Of a stretch of 64,000 bases of DNA, positions 11,847-22,174 are shown in pieces. Source of the DNA: Cycas panzhihuaensis (lineage: Eukaryota > Cycadophyta). The notes under the pieces are model-generated. The model saw nothing but the letters and a program-made list of their open reading frames with translations, had not been told where the DNA came from and searched no databases. Where the stretch lies: contig CM041465.1 in NCBI GenBank assembly GCA_023213395.1, forward strand, positions 141,367,741-141,431,740, read 5' to 3'. A program made the position numbers and the translations under genes. Within the stretch, counting starts at the first letter, position 1. Every line of letters begins with the position of its first letter.

Positions 11847-12575
11847 TTATATCTTTTCCTTGAACTTGTGGAACTTGTACTTGAAAAAAACTTTGAAATT
11901 CTGATCTTGATCTTTATCAACTCTTCTCACCCTTATAGCCACATATGTCTCTTTATCATAGAATGATGTAGGAAAACTATAAGTAGATGAAACTTGATGT
12001 AAATGCAGATAAATAACTGTAATTTTGACTTTGTCAATTGGAACATTGAGAAGGCTTTGAACTTGAACTTTTGTAATCTTTATGCTTTGAATAACTGTCA
12101 TATCATCAAGTTCATTCTTTGTCATATCATCAAATTCATTCTTCGTTATGTCATAAGATTCATCTTCATGCTCCCCTTCAAATGGAGGATGAAATCCTTG
12201 TGCAACAAGGTGGTCCCGCATTTGATCTGAATCCTCATGGTTGTTGTCGTCACGATCTATCTGTTCTGTTGTCTGTCTCACATGCTCATCAAAAATTTCA
12301 TCAAATACATTGGGGGTATCTCCCCCATAAATGGAAATCAATAAATCCCAAACAGACTTAGATGTTGTTAATTCAGAAACTAGTGAAAAAACATCATCAA
12401 TCATAGTGCAAAATAATAAACCTAAAACTTAATTATTTTTTCTAAAATTTTCTTTAATGCTAAGGTCACATTCATGTTGTAAATACTTTAAAAGATCATG
12501 TTCAATAAAATAAGTTTACATGGTGTCATACCATAGTGAAAAGTTATGGCCATCAAAAATGGGGAATTGTGCCAT
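11847..12575 (-). pseudogene. T1 gag: copia-like N-terminal half, unusual acidic C-terminal half
   Basis: 243 codons on the minus strand starting MAQFPIFDGHNF at 12,575, with in-frame stops at about codons 20 and 49. Residues 1-80 resemble copia gag ('LGLLFCTMIDDVFSLVSE', 'SKSVWDLLISIYGGDT') and closely match C1 and T2 gag. The rest has no zinc knuckle. It is rich in D, E and N ('SYDITKNEFDDMTKNELDD') and then forms a conserved block ending 'FFKYKFHKFKEKI' that is nearly identical in T2. Conservation of this tail in two diverged copies suggests it was once under selection. Its role is unknown; it may replace the nucleic-acid-binding zinc knuckle with its basic end. Confidence 0.8.
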
Positions 12576-13902
12576 TTTGAAAGCAATGTAATCAATAAGA
12601 AAATAATAATGCGTTTGAAAGCAAACTTAAAAAATCTTTTTCACTTATGCAAAACTGAAATAAACTTTTGAGAATGAAATATAAAGAGTTTTCAAAAATA
12701 CCAATTTCTCAAATGAGTAAATGTAAATCTTCAATGTCAGAAAAACTTCCCCTTTTTGTATAAAAATAACTTTTCTTTAAGAAAAATATATATTACCTTA
12801 TGAACAAATGCTAGTTTGAAATAACTTAAAATGCTTGTAGAAAGATCAAATAGAAACCTTGAGTTAAACAATGAGATATAAACTAGAATTTTCTTAAAAA
12901 TTTTTAAAAGAAATAAGCTTATTAGGATGTACTTGTATGCTCAAATTTAATAGCTTGAAAACTATACTGAATAATGTCAGAATAACTTAAAATTCTACCA
13001 ATATGTAGATTAATAAGGTATGAATCCAATGAAAGTAACAGTTTTGAAAATGGGTACCAATAAATCATGATTTGAATGATGCAAATGTATAGACCTTGTT
13101 ATGGGGCCTAACAAGAGCAGGGTAGTCAAAATTGCATAAAATTACTAATTAACTTTTAGAAAATGTTGAAAAAATGATCAAATATTGTTTATGAGATTGT
13201 TCAATGCACTTTCAATTGAAAATTTTTGAAAAATAAATTTAAAAAGGTGTAAAAAAATAGCAGATTGAGGCAATAAGGTACCTCAAATTTAAATGATTTA
13301 AAATTCAGGAAAAATATGTCAAAATATATTAAAAAATATGTCAAAATGAAGAGAAATGAATCAGCTTCCCAATGAAGCTGACGGAATTGAAATCTGATAT
13401 AAAATAAAAACGTTATAGTGAAAATGGTAACAGGTGTCTTTATGTAAAATCTTAAGAAACGGGCTAAAAAACAACTAAATTCCTAATTTTAGCAATTAAA
13501 ATACTAAAGAAAATGAATTCAAAAAATTGAAATAATAAGTGGGTATTGAAGTCTATAGAACATAGATCGTTATATAAGAAATCCAGGCAGAAAGTAATTT
13601 TCCAGTAATAGATTACAACCAGTTCTAAAAATGATTTTGTTAAAAGTGCATAAAAGGCTGAAAGTTTGAATGTCTGATGTTAAATTGGTCGAAATTGGGT
13701 CAAATCGGCACCAAATTGGTCATATGACTAGTCGAAATTGGTGTACAGAAAATTTCTGATCTATTGGAGGTGGTGTCGTCTGAAACTGATAAGCCAGTGA
13801 GAAGTTATGGCAAGAAAAGCTCCAATAACTCTATGAAAAAATAAAATTTGAAAAAAAATAAAGGTTAAAAGGTTATATTATTAAAGAAACTTCTTAGAAT
13901 AT
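12576..13902 (-). other. T1 leader, gag-proximal part (shared with C1 and T2)
   Basis: Non-coding. Read on the minus strand it follows the same order of landmarks as C1 22,850-24,250 and T2 55,070-56,320: 'GCCATAACTTCTCACTGGCT', a clause about 130 bases long ending '(G/C)ACC(C)..TTTGACC', the GTCAGCTTC hairpin, a 'TTTGA(c/t)ATATTT' segment, a 'CAATATTTGATCATTT' segment and a run of AT-rich text up to gag. This is far beyond chance and marks common descent. Confidence 0.7.
13360..13382 (-). promoter_or_regulatory. conserved leader hairpin, T1 copy
   Basis: Minus strand: GTCAGCTTC, loop ATTGG, GAAGCTGAT. Nine pairs including one terminal G-U. The same hairpin is perfect in C1 (23,301-23,323) and weakened in T2 (55,507-55,529). 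It lies between PBS and gag, where retroelement packaging and dimerisation signals are usually found; that role is inference. Confidence 0.6.
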
Positions 13903-13985
13903 GGGCCTAAGCTGGGATTGAACCCAAGATCAGTTAGGAAATAAACGCCTCCAATGCCAGGAGGGTAAACTCGCTCATCGAGTTT
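13903..13985 (-). other. tRNA-like / Pol III B-box module in T1 leader
   Basis: Minus strand: CGATGAGCGAGTTTACCC, CCTCC-TGGCATT-GGAGG (5-bp stem with a 7-base loop, like an anticodon arm), then TTGGGTTCAATCCCAGC, which contains GGTTCAATCC, a perfect match to the Pol III B-box consensus GGTTCRANTCC and resembles a T-arm. C1 carries the same module at 22,701-22,775. The loop lacks the U33 expected of a real tRNA and no acceptor stem is clear, so it is tRNA-like, not a tRNA gene. Confidence 0.5.
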
Positions 13986-14240
13986 AAAAAACACAAAAAT
14001 TTAAAATATTCAAGCTCGGATCTTAAAGAACTATTAATTACCTTTAATTTTTTTTTAAACCTTATAAGATGAATGCATTAAACTGTAATAGAAAATCAAA
14101 TGGAAGGCATAGATGCCAATACAAATAAGTTGCAATAATGAAGTAGACATAATATTGTTGGGAGACGCGCGAAAATAATATATATACCGAGTATAATCAA
14201 ATAATATACAAGGGCACAAAACAATGATGATGCCACGGAA

Positions 14241-14546
14241 AGGCAAGCCGATAATACAACAATGAATAATGATTACAGGAAGGCAAATGCATAGATACAG
14301 AGCAGTATAGCGCTGAATAAAAACAGAAACGATAGCGCGCCGAATACAGGATGTATGGCTAGTAATACAAGACGTTAGGTGGGAGGCTTAAGAAGGCGAG
14401 CCGATAATACAACAATGAATAATGATTACAGGAAGGCAAATGTGCAGATATAGAGCAGTATAGCGCCGAATAAAAATGGAAACGGCAATGCGCCGAATGC
14501 AGGATATACGGCTAGTAATACGAGATGTTAGGCGGGAGGCTTAAGA
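14241..14546. repeat. 153-bp tandem duplication in T1 leader
   Basis: Two units, 14,241-14,393 and 14,394-14,546, each starting AGGC(a/g)AGCCGATAATAC and ending GGGAGGCTTAAGA. They differ at scattered sites, mostly transitions (for example GCGCTGAAT against GCGCCGAAT). This stretch is much richer in CG dinucleotides than the surroundings. Confidence 0.8.
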
Positions 14547-14774
14547 AGCCGAGGTGAGACAGTACACAGGAGTTTGTACGACACCAAGATAGCACATTAG
14601 CAGCACGCTGAACAGGAGCCTATATGGTAGGGCATACCACACAGAAGACGTGAGACGCCGAGGCCGAGACGGTAGTAGTGAGATGCAAGTCACAAGCCGA
14701 TGAGAGAGGGTTAATAATGAGGCTTGGCTAATAGATGGAGACGAAGGCCGAGGCGCTAGCAGTGCACCGAATAG

Positions 14775-14983
14775 GGGGAAAGACAGACTGAATCTCAATG
14801 AAGTGATACGAAAGGGGTGTTGGGTGTAAACTAAAATCGTTCAAACTAAACGGGGGAAGGCAGACAGAATCTCAATGAAGTGATATGAGAGGGGTGTTAG
14901 GTGCAAACTAAAATCGTTCAAACTAAATGGGGAAGGTAGACATAATCTCAATGAAGTGATACAAGAGGGGTGTTGGGTGTAGA
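14775..14983. repeat. about 77-bp tandem repeat, 2.7 units, in T1 leader
   Basis: 'AATCTCAATGAAGTGATA' occurs at 14,791, 14,868 and 14,944, each followed by a variant of GAGGGGTGTTGGGTG and, in the first two, 'CTAAAATCGTTCAAACTAAA'. Short GC-rich frames here are chance. Confidence 0.8.
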
Positions 14984-15430
14984 TGTAAATGCTATATGTA
15001 TATTGATGCATATTTTGTAAGAAAATGGTTATATATATATGCTGAGATTAAGCCAACACAGAGGTGTTAGAAACAACACTACAGATGCATGGGGACACAA
15101 GAAAACTAGATCACACAAACCACAGATCTATCGAGCGCATAAGATAATAAAGCATATATTGAAGATCAAAGGAACAAAGTAAAAAATATATATCAAAGAA
15201 GTTTATTTATTTATATGTTGAAGATCAAAGGAACGGAGAACGTAGCTGCCTGGTTGCAGATTGTTGTGCAGATTTCTGAGCAAGAGAACTTCTTTCACAA
15301 TGGATGAAATTCTGATCCGTCTTCTCCAATGAACAGATGAGCTCACCAGAATCTTAACAAGCAGTCATATACATATGTTTTGCCAGATGTATAAGCAGCT
15401 AAATCAGAAAATAGGCAACAGTATCAATGT

Positions 15431-15443
15431 GGCTCTGATACCA
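15431..15443 (-). promoter_or_regulatory. T1 primer-binding site
   Basis: Minus strand TGGTATCAGAGCC, a full match to the initiator-Met tRNA 3' end, two bases (TT) inside the 5' LTR. The same TT spacer and the same LTR end (CCATCA) occur in C1. Confidence 0.9.
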
Positions 15444-15445
15444 AA

Positions 15446-15851
15446 TGATGGAAACAATAATAGTAGGAGAACAGGGCAGAACATATATCAAATAACTATA
15501 AACCAATATTGCATCAATACATTAATGTATCACAATCACAATAGCATAAAAACATGAAATCCTTGTTGTTCAATCCATTGTAGTAGAAATGAGCATTACA
15601 AATCTCCTCAAAGAAGGTGGTGTCTAAAGACACCAGGGTTGTACACCCCACAATATAAATAGTTTTGGGGGAGGAGGGAAACTCCTCAACCCCTGAATTC
15701 AAATTAATAATAAAATAATGTTCACTTAACTCAAATGAAACTAACTCAACTTACCTTAACTTACCTTGACATGTTAGCATCACATGTCTAAATTGAGGTG
15801 CATAAGCCTGGTAGGTAGGAGGGAGTTGAGTGATGACATTACACTCCAACA
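15446..15851 (-). repeat. T1 5' LTR
   Basis: 406 bp. Minus strand starts TGTTGGAGTGTAATGTCATC and ends GTTTCCATCA. A TATA-like box lies near 15,650 (minus strand ACTATTTATATTG), about 30 bases before the palindrome TGGTGTCT-TT-AGACACCA (15,628-15,645), plausibly the transcript's 5' end region. Confidence 0.85.
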
Positions 15852-15856
15852 TAAAC

Positions 15857-16618
15857 AATCCTCTATCAATGTTTGGTAGGCTCCCTCTCTTCACCTCTAT
15901 AACTTTCATTACAAAATTATTTGTTATAAAAAATTGTTAAGACTATTACACTTCTAAAATAATAAATTTAAAATTCGTATATAATTATACTTCTAAAAGA
16001 TAAACCCCTAAAGCTATAAGGCATATGAATACACATAAATTGAACCTATAATAGTAGTACCTCCTAAATATAATAACACAAGCACATAGTCTTAATCTCA
16101 ATAAGCAATAATATAATAATAATCTAAAAGGCACCATAGTGTGAATTATTCCTATCTAAACCTTTAATAAAATTTCTAAATTCAACACCTAATTGAGTCT
16201 ATTCCTTATTTTTAGTCTATTTTATTTATTAAAAAGATAAAACAAAAAAGAAAAAGAAGAAGAGACTATAGGGTCACTTTATCAAATACTCTTTTGTTTT
16301 TTATGAAACTTGCACCATTAGACCTATGATTAAAAAAAAAAAAAAGTCCCATGAAAAACATTTTACCCTATTAATTTGTACATCTTATGTTGATCAATGT
16401 ATCATATTGATTAATTTACACTAGGTTAGTTTTAACTATCACTTTTAGTAAATATCACCCAAATGGCACCTGTGGGCACCATAATTAGAAATTTTTACTT
16501 AAATTTTATGTATACCATTTTGACAAGTTTTTTGTATTCATTCTAATTTACTAGGTGATTTCCTTATCTATATTTTTATGGTTAATAGGTTATAGATACT
16601 ATGTGCGCCCCCTCCCCC
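15857..16618 (+). other. G1 untranslated leader, second part
   Basis: Between T1 and G2. AT-rich, no frame, no motif recognised. It ends in a C-rich stretch (16,606-16,618) that served as the G2 target. Confidence 0.5.
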
Positions 16619-17631
16619 TGATCTGAATTTTGAATGGGAAAGTGAAGACTTTAACTAATTGAAACAAAATCCAGAATAATTTACATTATTATTACATAGA
16701 ATTAAAAATATTTAGAATTTTCTTACAAAACTCCTTTTGTTTGTGCTCTATTGAGCATGCAAGGGACTGCTATTCGTTCTCTAGAACCTCCGTCTTCAAA
16801 GTCTGCAAAACGTTTTTGGTCATTTATTACCAAAAACCCCTTTTTGGTGAAGAAAATTTGGCTAGCGTCTCTTTCTGGGACTGTTGCTACTACTATCTTC
16901 TCCACTCGGCTGCAACTTCGATCTTCCGGGCTCTTTCACGATCCCCGCAACATGTTTATTCTACTACACTTCCATCTTCTTCTCTCTCAATGCAGATTTT
17001 CAGTCTTTGGAGCCGTTCTCTTTCTGAAAAGTGATTTATTGAAGCTCTCCTTGAATCTTGCTCTATACTGCATCTAGGGCTGCGGTGTCCTCTTTTTCTT
17101 GTTGAAAATCTCTGTCGAATTTCCCCTGAGTTCCTCTCCAAATTTTTGCTTAAAAGCATTTTCATTTGTAAGAGGTTTTTCTGTTTTATAATGGATTCCA
17201 AAATGGCTTGTGAAGTCTTGGAAAAATCCTTTTAATTTGGAAATTTTCCTCTTTAAATGTGTAGAGGACAAGTATGCGTACTCTCTCCTTGAATTTCGTG
17301 TGAAACGGATCCTGTTTGCACTGCCAAAATCATTCCCGTTTTTATTATTTTTCCATTTTTTAACTTTTAGGTAGCAGCCTCGCCACGTAGCACTGCGGCG
17401 ATTGCCTCACCTACGTAGTAGTGATAGCACCTGCATAGTAGTCATAACACCTTGGTAGCACCTATTTGTACTTGTAGAAATATATTTTTTTACATTTTTT
17501 AAGCCTTTTAAAGGCATATTTCTACTAAATGAAGACCATTAAGCCTTTTTAAGGTAATTTTCTACTACATAAAGACCATTTACATGAAAAATAAAGTATT
17601 TTAAGAGTATTTAAGATCTGAAAATGGATCA
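16619..17631 (-). repeat. G2 3' LTR
   Basis: About 1,013 bp, plus-strand TGATCTGAATTTTGAATGG to AAAATGGATCA. Matches 30,835-31,878 throughout; the right copy has a block of about 43 extra bases near 30,985-31,030. Minus-strand frames in both LTRs are not genes. Confidence 0.9.
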
Positions 17632-17650
17632 GAACTCCCCTTTTTTGGGA
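17632..17650 (-). promoter_or_regulatory. G2 polypurine tract
   Basis: Minus strand CTCCCAAAAAAGGGGAGTTC directly before the 3' LTR, the expected primer site for plus-strand DNA synthesis. It confirms the orientation. Confidence 0.75.
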
Positions 17651-17699
17651 GTTCATGGCCTCATGAACTTTATAGTTGAAGATAAGGGAGTTTGATTTT

Positions 17700-18203
17700 C
17701 CCTATCTCTTTATTGTACCATTTTGCTTTGTTAGGTACTTATCCTCTTTCTGCAATTCTAAAGGACTCGATTATGCCTCTTCGAGTCTTGGTCTACTTCC
17801 TTTAAAGAATGCAATCATTTTGCATTAGTTCCTCTTTCTCTATTCACAACTCCTCTGGGTTTGGTAAGAGTGGAACTTTGACTTCATTTTCATCCAAAAT
17901 GGATGGCTCAAACATATTCAGATTCTCAACATTCACTACGGAATACATCTTCATGAATTCTGGAAGTTCAAGCTAGAAAACGTTTTCCCCAATTTTCTTC
18001 AAGATTGAAAAAGGACCATATCGTAAAGGCTTTAGCTTTTTGCCTTCACCTTGCAATCTTTTCTTATTGAGTTGCAACCAAACTCTATCTCCTTCCTTAA
18101 AGGAATGGCTGGTTCTATGTGCATCATACCACTGTTTGTATCTCTGTTGAGATTTTTGAAGCTGCTCTTTGACCTGTTGATGGATTTTTTTTATTCTTTC
18201 CAA
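17700..18203 (-). pseudogene. G2 integrase C-terminal region and possible chromodomain remnant
   Basis: Minus strand: 'YKQWYDAHRTSHSFKEGD', 'RVWLQLNKKRLQGEGKKLK', 'PLRYGPFSILKKIGENVF', a stop at 17,973, then 'MKMYSVVNVENLNMFEPS', all standard for the end of plant Ty3/gypsy integrase, which binds DNA and guides insertion. After another stop near 17,845 a degraded frame gives 'TRRGIIESFRI' and 'VPNKAKWYNKE', resembling the divergent chromodomain some chromoviruses carry. The integrase part is certain, the chromodomain tentative. Confidence 0.75.
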
Positions 18204-18239
18204 GAATCTTTGTGCCTTTTCATCTCCTTCTTCCTCCTT

Positions 18240-18960
18240 TCCATTTCTTGTAGAAAATTAAGCAGAGAATTCTAGATCGAAAAGATTTGTAGGGAAAAAT
18301 CCCAAACATACCTCAAATGGTGATTTCTAGGTTGAGATATGGATAGCTCTGTTGAATGCAAATTGCAAGTATGGGAGACTTCCATCCCAAGTCTTAGGAT
18401 GCTTGGCATTGTATCCTCGTAACAGCTGTACCAATGTCATGTTGACAACTTCAGTCTGGCCATCTGTTTGAGGATGAAAAGTTGTACTCATCTTTAGCTT
18501 CGTATCCATCATTCCCCAAAGTATTTGCCAAAAATGACTTAGAAATATGCTGTCTCGATCAGAAATGATTGAGTTGGGAAGTCCAAAATACTTCCAAACA
18601 TGCTAGAAAAATAATCTAGCTATGTCTTCTCCTATATGTGTCTTCCTACAGGGAATCAACATCACCATTTTACTGAACCGATCAACAACTACAAACAAAT
18701 AATCCATACCATTTTTGGCTTGTGGTAGTCCTCCCAAGAAATCCATTGAGATACTTTCCCATGGTCGTGATGGAACAGGAAGTGGAATGTACAATCCAAA
18801 CTTCCTATTGGCCAGCTTTAATGTGCTACATAATGTACACCCTCGTACTGCTATAGTTACATCTTGCTGCATGTTTGGCCAATACATATATCGCTATAAG
18901 TTTAGCAACATCTTTCCTACTCCAAAGTGTCCTACAACTCGAGAGGTATGAGCTTCTCTT
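18240..18960 (-). pseudogene. G2 integrase: zinc-binding and catalytic core
   Basis: Integrase joins element cDNA to host DNA. The HHCC zinc finger is visible as H-x6-H ('HTSRVVGHFGVGKMLLNL') and C-x2-C ('VRGCTLC'), near 18,820-18,980. The catalytic DDE triad is complete in translation: D in 'SMDFLGGLP', D in 'IISDRDSIF', E in 'DGQTEVVN'. Stops after 'IARLFF' (18,603) and after 'AIHIST' (18,327) break it. Confidence 0.85.
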
Positions 18961-19149
18961 ATCCACTTCATTTGGTCTTCATGTTGTGGAATGCAAAGCT
19001 TGTCTTGCTTGCAAAGAAGTTCATCTTTCAACTGGAAATCAGCAACTACTTTTCCTTGTTGTAGCTGCTCAAAGATAGGCTTGAATGCCTCATCTTTCAA
19101 ATACAAATCAATATATTCATCATGGCAGAAAGGTTGAAATTGCGTGGCT

Positions 19150-19526
19150 ACCAATAAACTAGAAATACCTTATTGTTGAGGAGGTCTAGACAGCAAGTCT
19201 GCAATCTTATTTGTCGTTCCTTTCTTGTATTTAACCACAATGTGAAACTGCTGCAAATAGGACATCCACTTCATATGCCTAGCCTGCTACAATTTGGATT
19301 AAGTTTGCAGAAATTGCAAAGGCTTGTGGTCAGTGTGGATGACCACTTCTTTTCCCAACAAATAGTGTCTCCAATGCTTCATTGCTTGGTGTAATGCATA
19401 GAGCTCCTTATCGTAAGTTGGATAGTTTATGATAGCTCCATTAAATGTCTCTAAATGGTATGCTATCGGTTTTCCTTCTTGCTTCAATAATGCTCCCATG
19501 GCATAGCTTGAAGCATCAGTCTCCAA
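19150..19526 (-). pseudogene. G2 RNase H domain
   Basis: Minus strand 'METDASSYAMGALLKQEGKP', then 'YDKELYALHQAMKHWRHYLL' and 'VVIHTDHKPLQFLQT'. This is the gypsy RNase H pattern, with the DAS, E(LYAL) and D(HK) catalytic positions kept. It removes template RNA during reverse transcription. It follows the RT after a short connector (19,527-19,580), with a stop at 19,299. Confidence 0.85.
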
Positions 19527-19580
19527 TTCAAATGGCTTTTGTAGTGAGGGTAAAGCTAATACTGGTGCCTCACAGATTTT

Positions 19581-20400
19581 CTACTTCAAAAGCCTGAAAG
19601 CTTTTTCTTGTTCATTTTCCCAATGAAACTTTGCATGTTCTCCTATCAATGCATGAAGAGGTGCTGCAATTTGAGAGAATCTAAAAATAAATTTTCTTAA
19701 ATATTGACATGCACCAATGAAACTTCTTACCTTTGTGGTTGTCTTGGGTGTGGGCCAATTGAGAATGACTTTAATCTTTGATGGGTCAATCTTCAATTCT
19801 CCTCCTCCAACCACGAAACCTAAGAAAATGAGAGATTGTTTTCCAAGCTCGCACTTCTTTAGATTTAGTTTCAACTGCAGCTCTTGGAGAACTTTAAGCA
19901 CTTGCTCGACATGTTGGAGGTGCTCCTCCCATGTATGGCTAAAAATCAGAATATCATCTAGACAAACAATTACAAAGTCATCAATGAAGGGTCTTAATAC
20001 CTCATTCATCAACCTCATGAAGGTGGCAGGTGCATTGCACAGACCAAATGACATCACCAACCATTCGAACAATCCTTGCTTCGATTTGAAGGCTGTCTTC
20101 CAAGTATCCTCCTCTCAGATTCGAACCTAATGGTAGCCTGATTTCATGTCCATTTTGCTGAAATATCTTGCTGACTGTAGCTGGTCCAACAAGTCATCTA
20201 TCCGCGATAAGGGATATCTATTCTTTATGGTGATCTTGTTCAAAGCCTAGTAGTCAATGCACATTCTCCATCCTCCATCTTTCTTTGGCACCAAAATAAT
20301 AGGTGATCCACATGGGGAACAACTTGGCTTGATTACTCCCTATTCCAAGAGTTCTTGAATCTGCCTATTAATCTCTTCATTCTCCAAAACTGAGCTTCGA
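19581..20400 (-). pseudogene. G2 reverse transcriptase
   Basis: From 20,400 leftward: '[20 protein letters not shown]', stop, '[20 protein letters not shown]', '[15 protein letters not shown]', stop, then the open frame from 20,072 with 'FEWLVMSFGLCNAPATF' and the active site 'VCLDDILIFS' (near 19,955), and the thumb 'LKLNLKKCELG'. The usual YLDD reads CLDD, a loss of the conserved tyrosine; both aspartates are kept. At least two stops. Confidence 0.88.
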
Positions 20401-20552
20401 TAGAGACTAAGATTTGGCAAAGGTGAATCAGCAACCAGTTGGATTTCATATTCAATTGCCCTTTTAGGGGGCAGCCCTTTTGAACCTTGGAATATGTCAC
20501 TATACCTATTCCTTAGGCCTTCAATCTGCTACACTTGCTTCCTATCCAGTGC

Positions 20553-20909
20553 CTATATTAAGGACTCTGCTTGCTTGTTTTCTTCCACCTTTGGCTTTAT
20601 CATTAGCAGCACAAACTTCCTACAAGCATTAATTAATCTTTTCACTTGTTGGGAAGATATTAGAGAAATCTTCTTTTGTGGCTTTGATGCATTGATCAAA
20701 TATGATCTCCCATCCTTGATGAGTCGAATCTTTCTTAGCCTCCTATGATGAACTCCATCTCTATCATAGAGATATGGGCTGCTAAACACAACTTGACAAA
20801 CATTCAAAGGGACTACTTCACATTCAACTTCATCAATGAACTTTTCAGAAATTACAAATTTAAACTTATATTGGTGAGTAATTTGCAACTCTGAATCTTT
20901 TTGCAACCA
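20553..20909 (-). pseudogene. G2 protease-RT linker, part after the C1 insertion
   Basis: Minus strand 'FKFVISEKFIDEVECEVVPL', then 'NVCQVVFSSPYLYDRDGVHH' and 'KISLISSQQVKRLINACRKF', the conserved stretch between aspartic protease and RT in this gypsy group. The frame runs straight into the C1 insertion at 20,910 and resumes at 29,386, the join giving 'LLGW-LQKDSELQ', which is the normal family sequence. Confidence 0.85.
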
Positions 20910-20914
20910 TCCAA

Positions 20915-21249
20915 TGTTGGGAATAATCCCAATGTTTGTGCACTAGAGCGCTTAGGGCCCCTCAAAGCCACCTTTGAGGGCCCCTAGGGCACCTTGAACC
21001 GTTCAGCAGCCGCCCGGACCGACCACTCACGTGAGGTACGTATTTACCGTTATTTATTTTTTATATTTTTTCAAACTAACCTTAATTGTTGTGCAGCTAG
21101 GGTGATGGCGCCCGACGCCTCCCGAATCTCTATTTAAGGGTTGGGAATACCTCCCTGGTGTTTATTAACACCGCCACTCTTTCAGAAATCGCCGTTGTAC
21201 TCAAGATGAAAGTCGCGTGATGTCCTGCTCTGCTCCTCCGGCTCCATCA
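20915..21249 (+). repeat. C1 5' LTR with promoter
   Basis: 335 bp, TGTTGGGAATAATCCC to CGGCTCCATCA. A TATA-like TATTTAAGG at about 21,132 is the likely promoter core. A strong inverted repeat sits at about 20,954-20,985 (AGGGCCCCTCAAAG / CTTTGAGGGCCCCT, one mismatch). Confidence 0.92.
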
Positions 21250-21251
21250 TT

Positions 21252-21264
21252 TGGTATCAGAGCT
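21252..21264 (+). promoter_or_regulatory. C1 primer-binding site
   Basis: TGGTATCAGAGCT, two bases (TT) after the LTR, a full match to the initiator-Met tRNA 3' end apart from the last base. Confidence 0.92.
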
Positions 21265-22174
21265 AAGTTGAGCTAGGTTGTCATTTTTCTGATTTTAGTT
21301 GCTCAAACGTCCGACGGAACATAGCTATATGACTGCTCGTTGAGATTCTGGCGAGCTCACCGATCTGCTGGAGAAGACGGTTCTGGATTCCATCCACTGT
21401 GGAGGAAGATCTCTCGCTCGGAAGTCTGCTCTCCACACGGAAACCAGGTTCCACGTTTCATTTTTTATTTTTATAAATATTTTTGAAATATGCCTCTTAT
21501 TTGCTCCTTTTGATCTCCGATATATATGCAGTTGAATATATGTGCACTTGATAGATTTATAGTTTATATACTAGATTAATTTTTTTTACAATTTATACAT
21601 CTGTTTCCAAACATATATAGCCGTTTGTTCTGTTGATTCTCTCTGCTATTGGGCCGTCCCGTTTTCTGCATGTATTTGCTGCGTTAACTCTGCCCATCGC
21701 CCTATATTCTCTGTACACCCACGCCCAGCACTTAATAATATCCTCTGCCTGAGATAGTATTGGCTCCACTTCCTTGCCCTGTGTGCTCTGCGTGTTTTGG
21801 CGTCCGAGCCCGTTCCGTGCCCGTCGTTCTGTGCAGCAACTGGCGTCCTCGGCCCCTCCGTGACGACCTGGATCCCGTTGCGTCGCCCTCCCACGGTTCG
21901 TCTGCTCTACGGCGGTGCGTCGCCGCCCGATTTGCGTCGTTTCGCCGCGCTGCATCCTGGTGACGTTCCGGCCCTTCGTGGTGACGTTCCGGCCCCTCTC
22001 TTGTGTGCTCGCCGCGCTGCGTCGCCCAGATAACTCGGTCTCTGCGCCGCCGACCTTTCTTTAAATCGCTATCCGTGCCCGCCTTTCGCCATTCCCGTGT
22101 TTATCCGGTGCGTGCATCGATCTCGCCGTCGCCGCCTTCTCCGTCGTCGTGAGGCGCGCCGCCCTCGCCCGTCC

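Larger units (their letters stand above)
11412..15851 (-). mobile_element. T1: gag-only LTR retrotransposon (TR-GAG type) inserted in the G1 leader
   Basis: 4,440 bp on the minus strand: 5' LTR (15,446-15,851), PBS two bases inside (15,431-15,443), a 2.85-kb untranslated leader with GC-richer tandem repeats, a tRNA-like module and a hairpin, one gag gene (12,575 to 11,847), a short purine-rich tract, and the 3' LTR (11,412-11,818). A perfect 5-bp TSD, TAAAC, flanks it (11,407-11,411 and 15,852-15,856). The two LTRs differ at roughly 14 sites in 406. No protease, RT or integrase, and no room for them. Confidence 0.9.

Noticed and set aside
13903-13985. A true tRNA gene
   Set aside because: No acceptor stem, no U33 in the loop, and the module lies inside a retrotransposon leader; kept only as a tRNA-like module.
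14541-14798. 85-codon minus-strand frame in the T1 leader
   Set aside because: Lies in the CpG-rich repeat-bearing leader, has no counterpart in T2 or C1 and no domain.
16723-17271. Several 60-108 codon frames repeated at 31,028-31,425
   Set aside because: Both sets lie inside the two G2 LTRs; similarity between them reflects LTR identity, not gene conservation.
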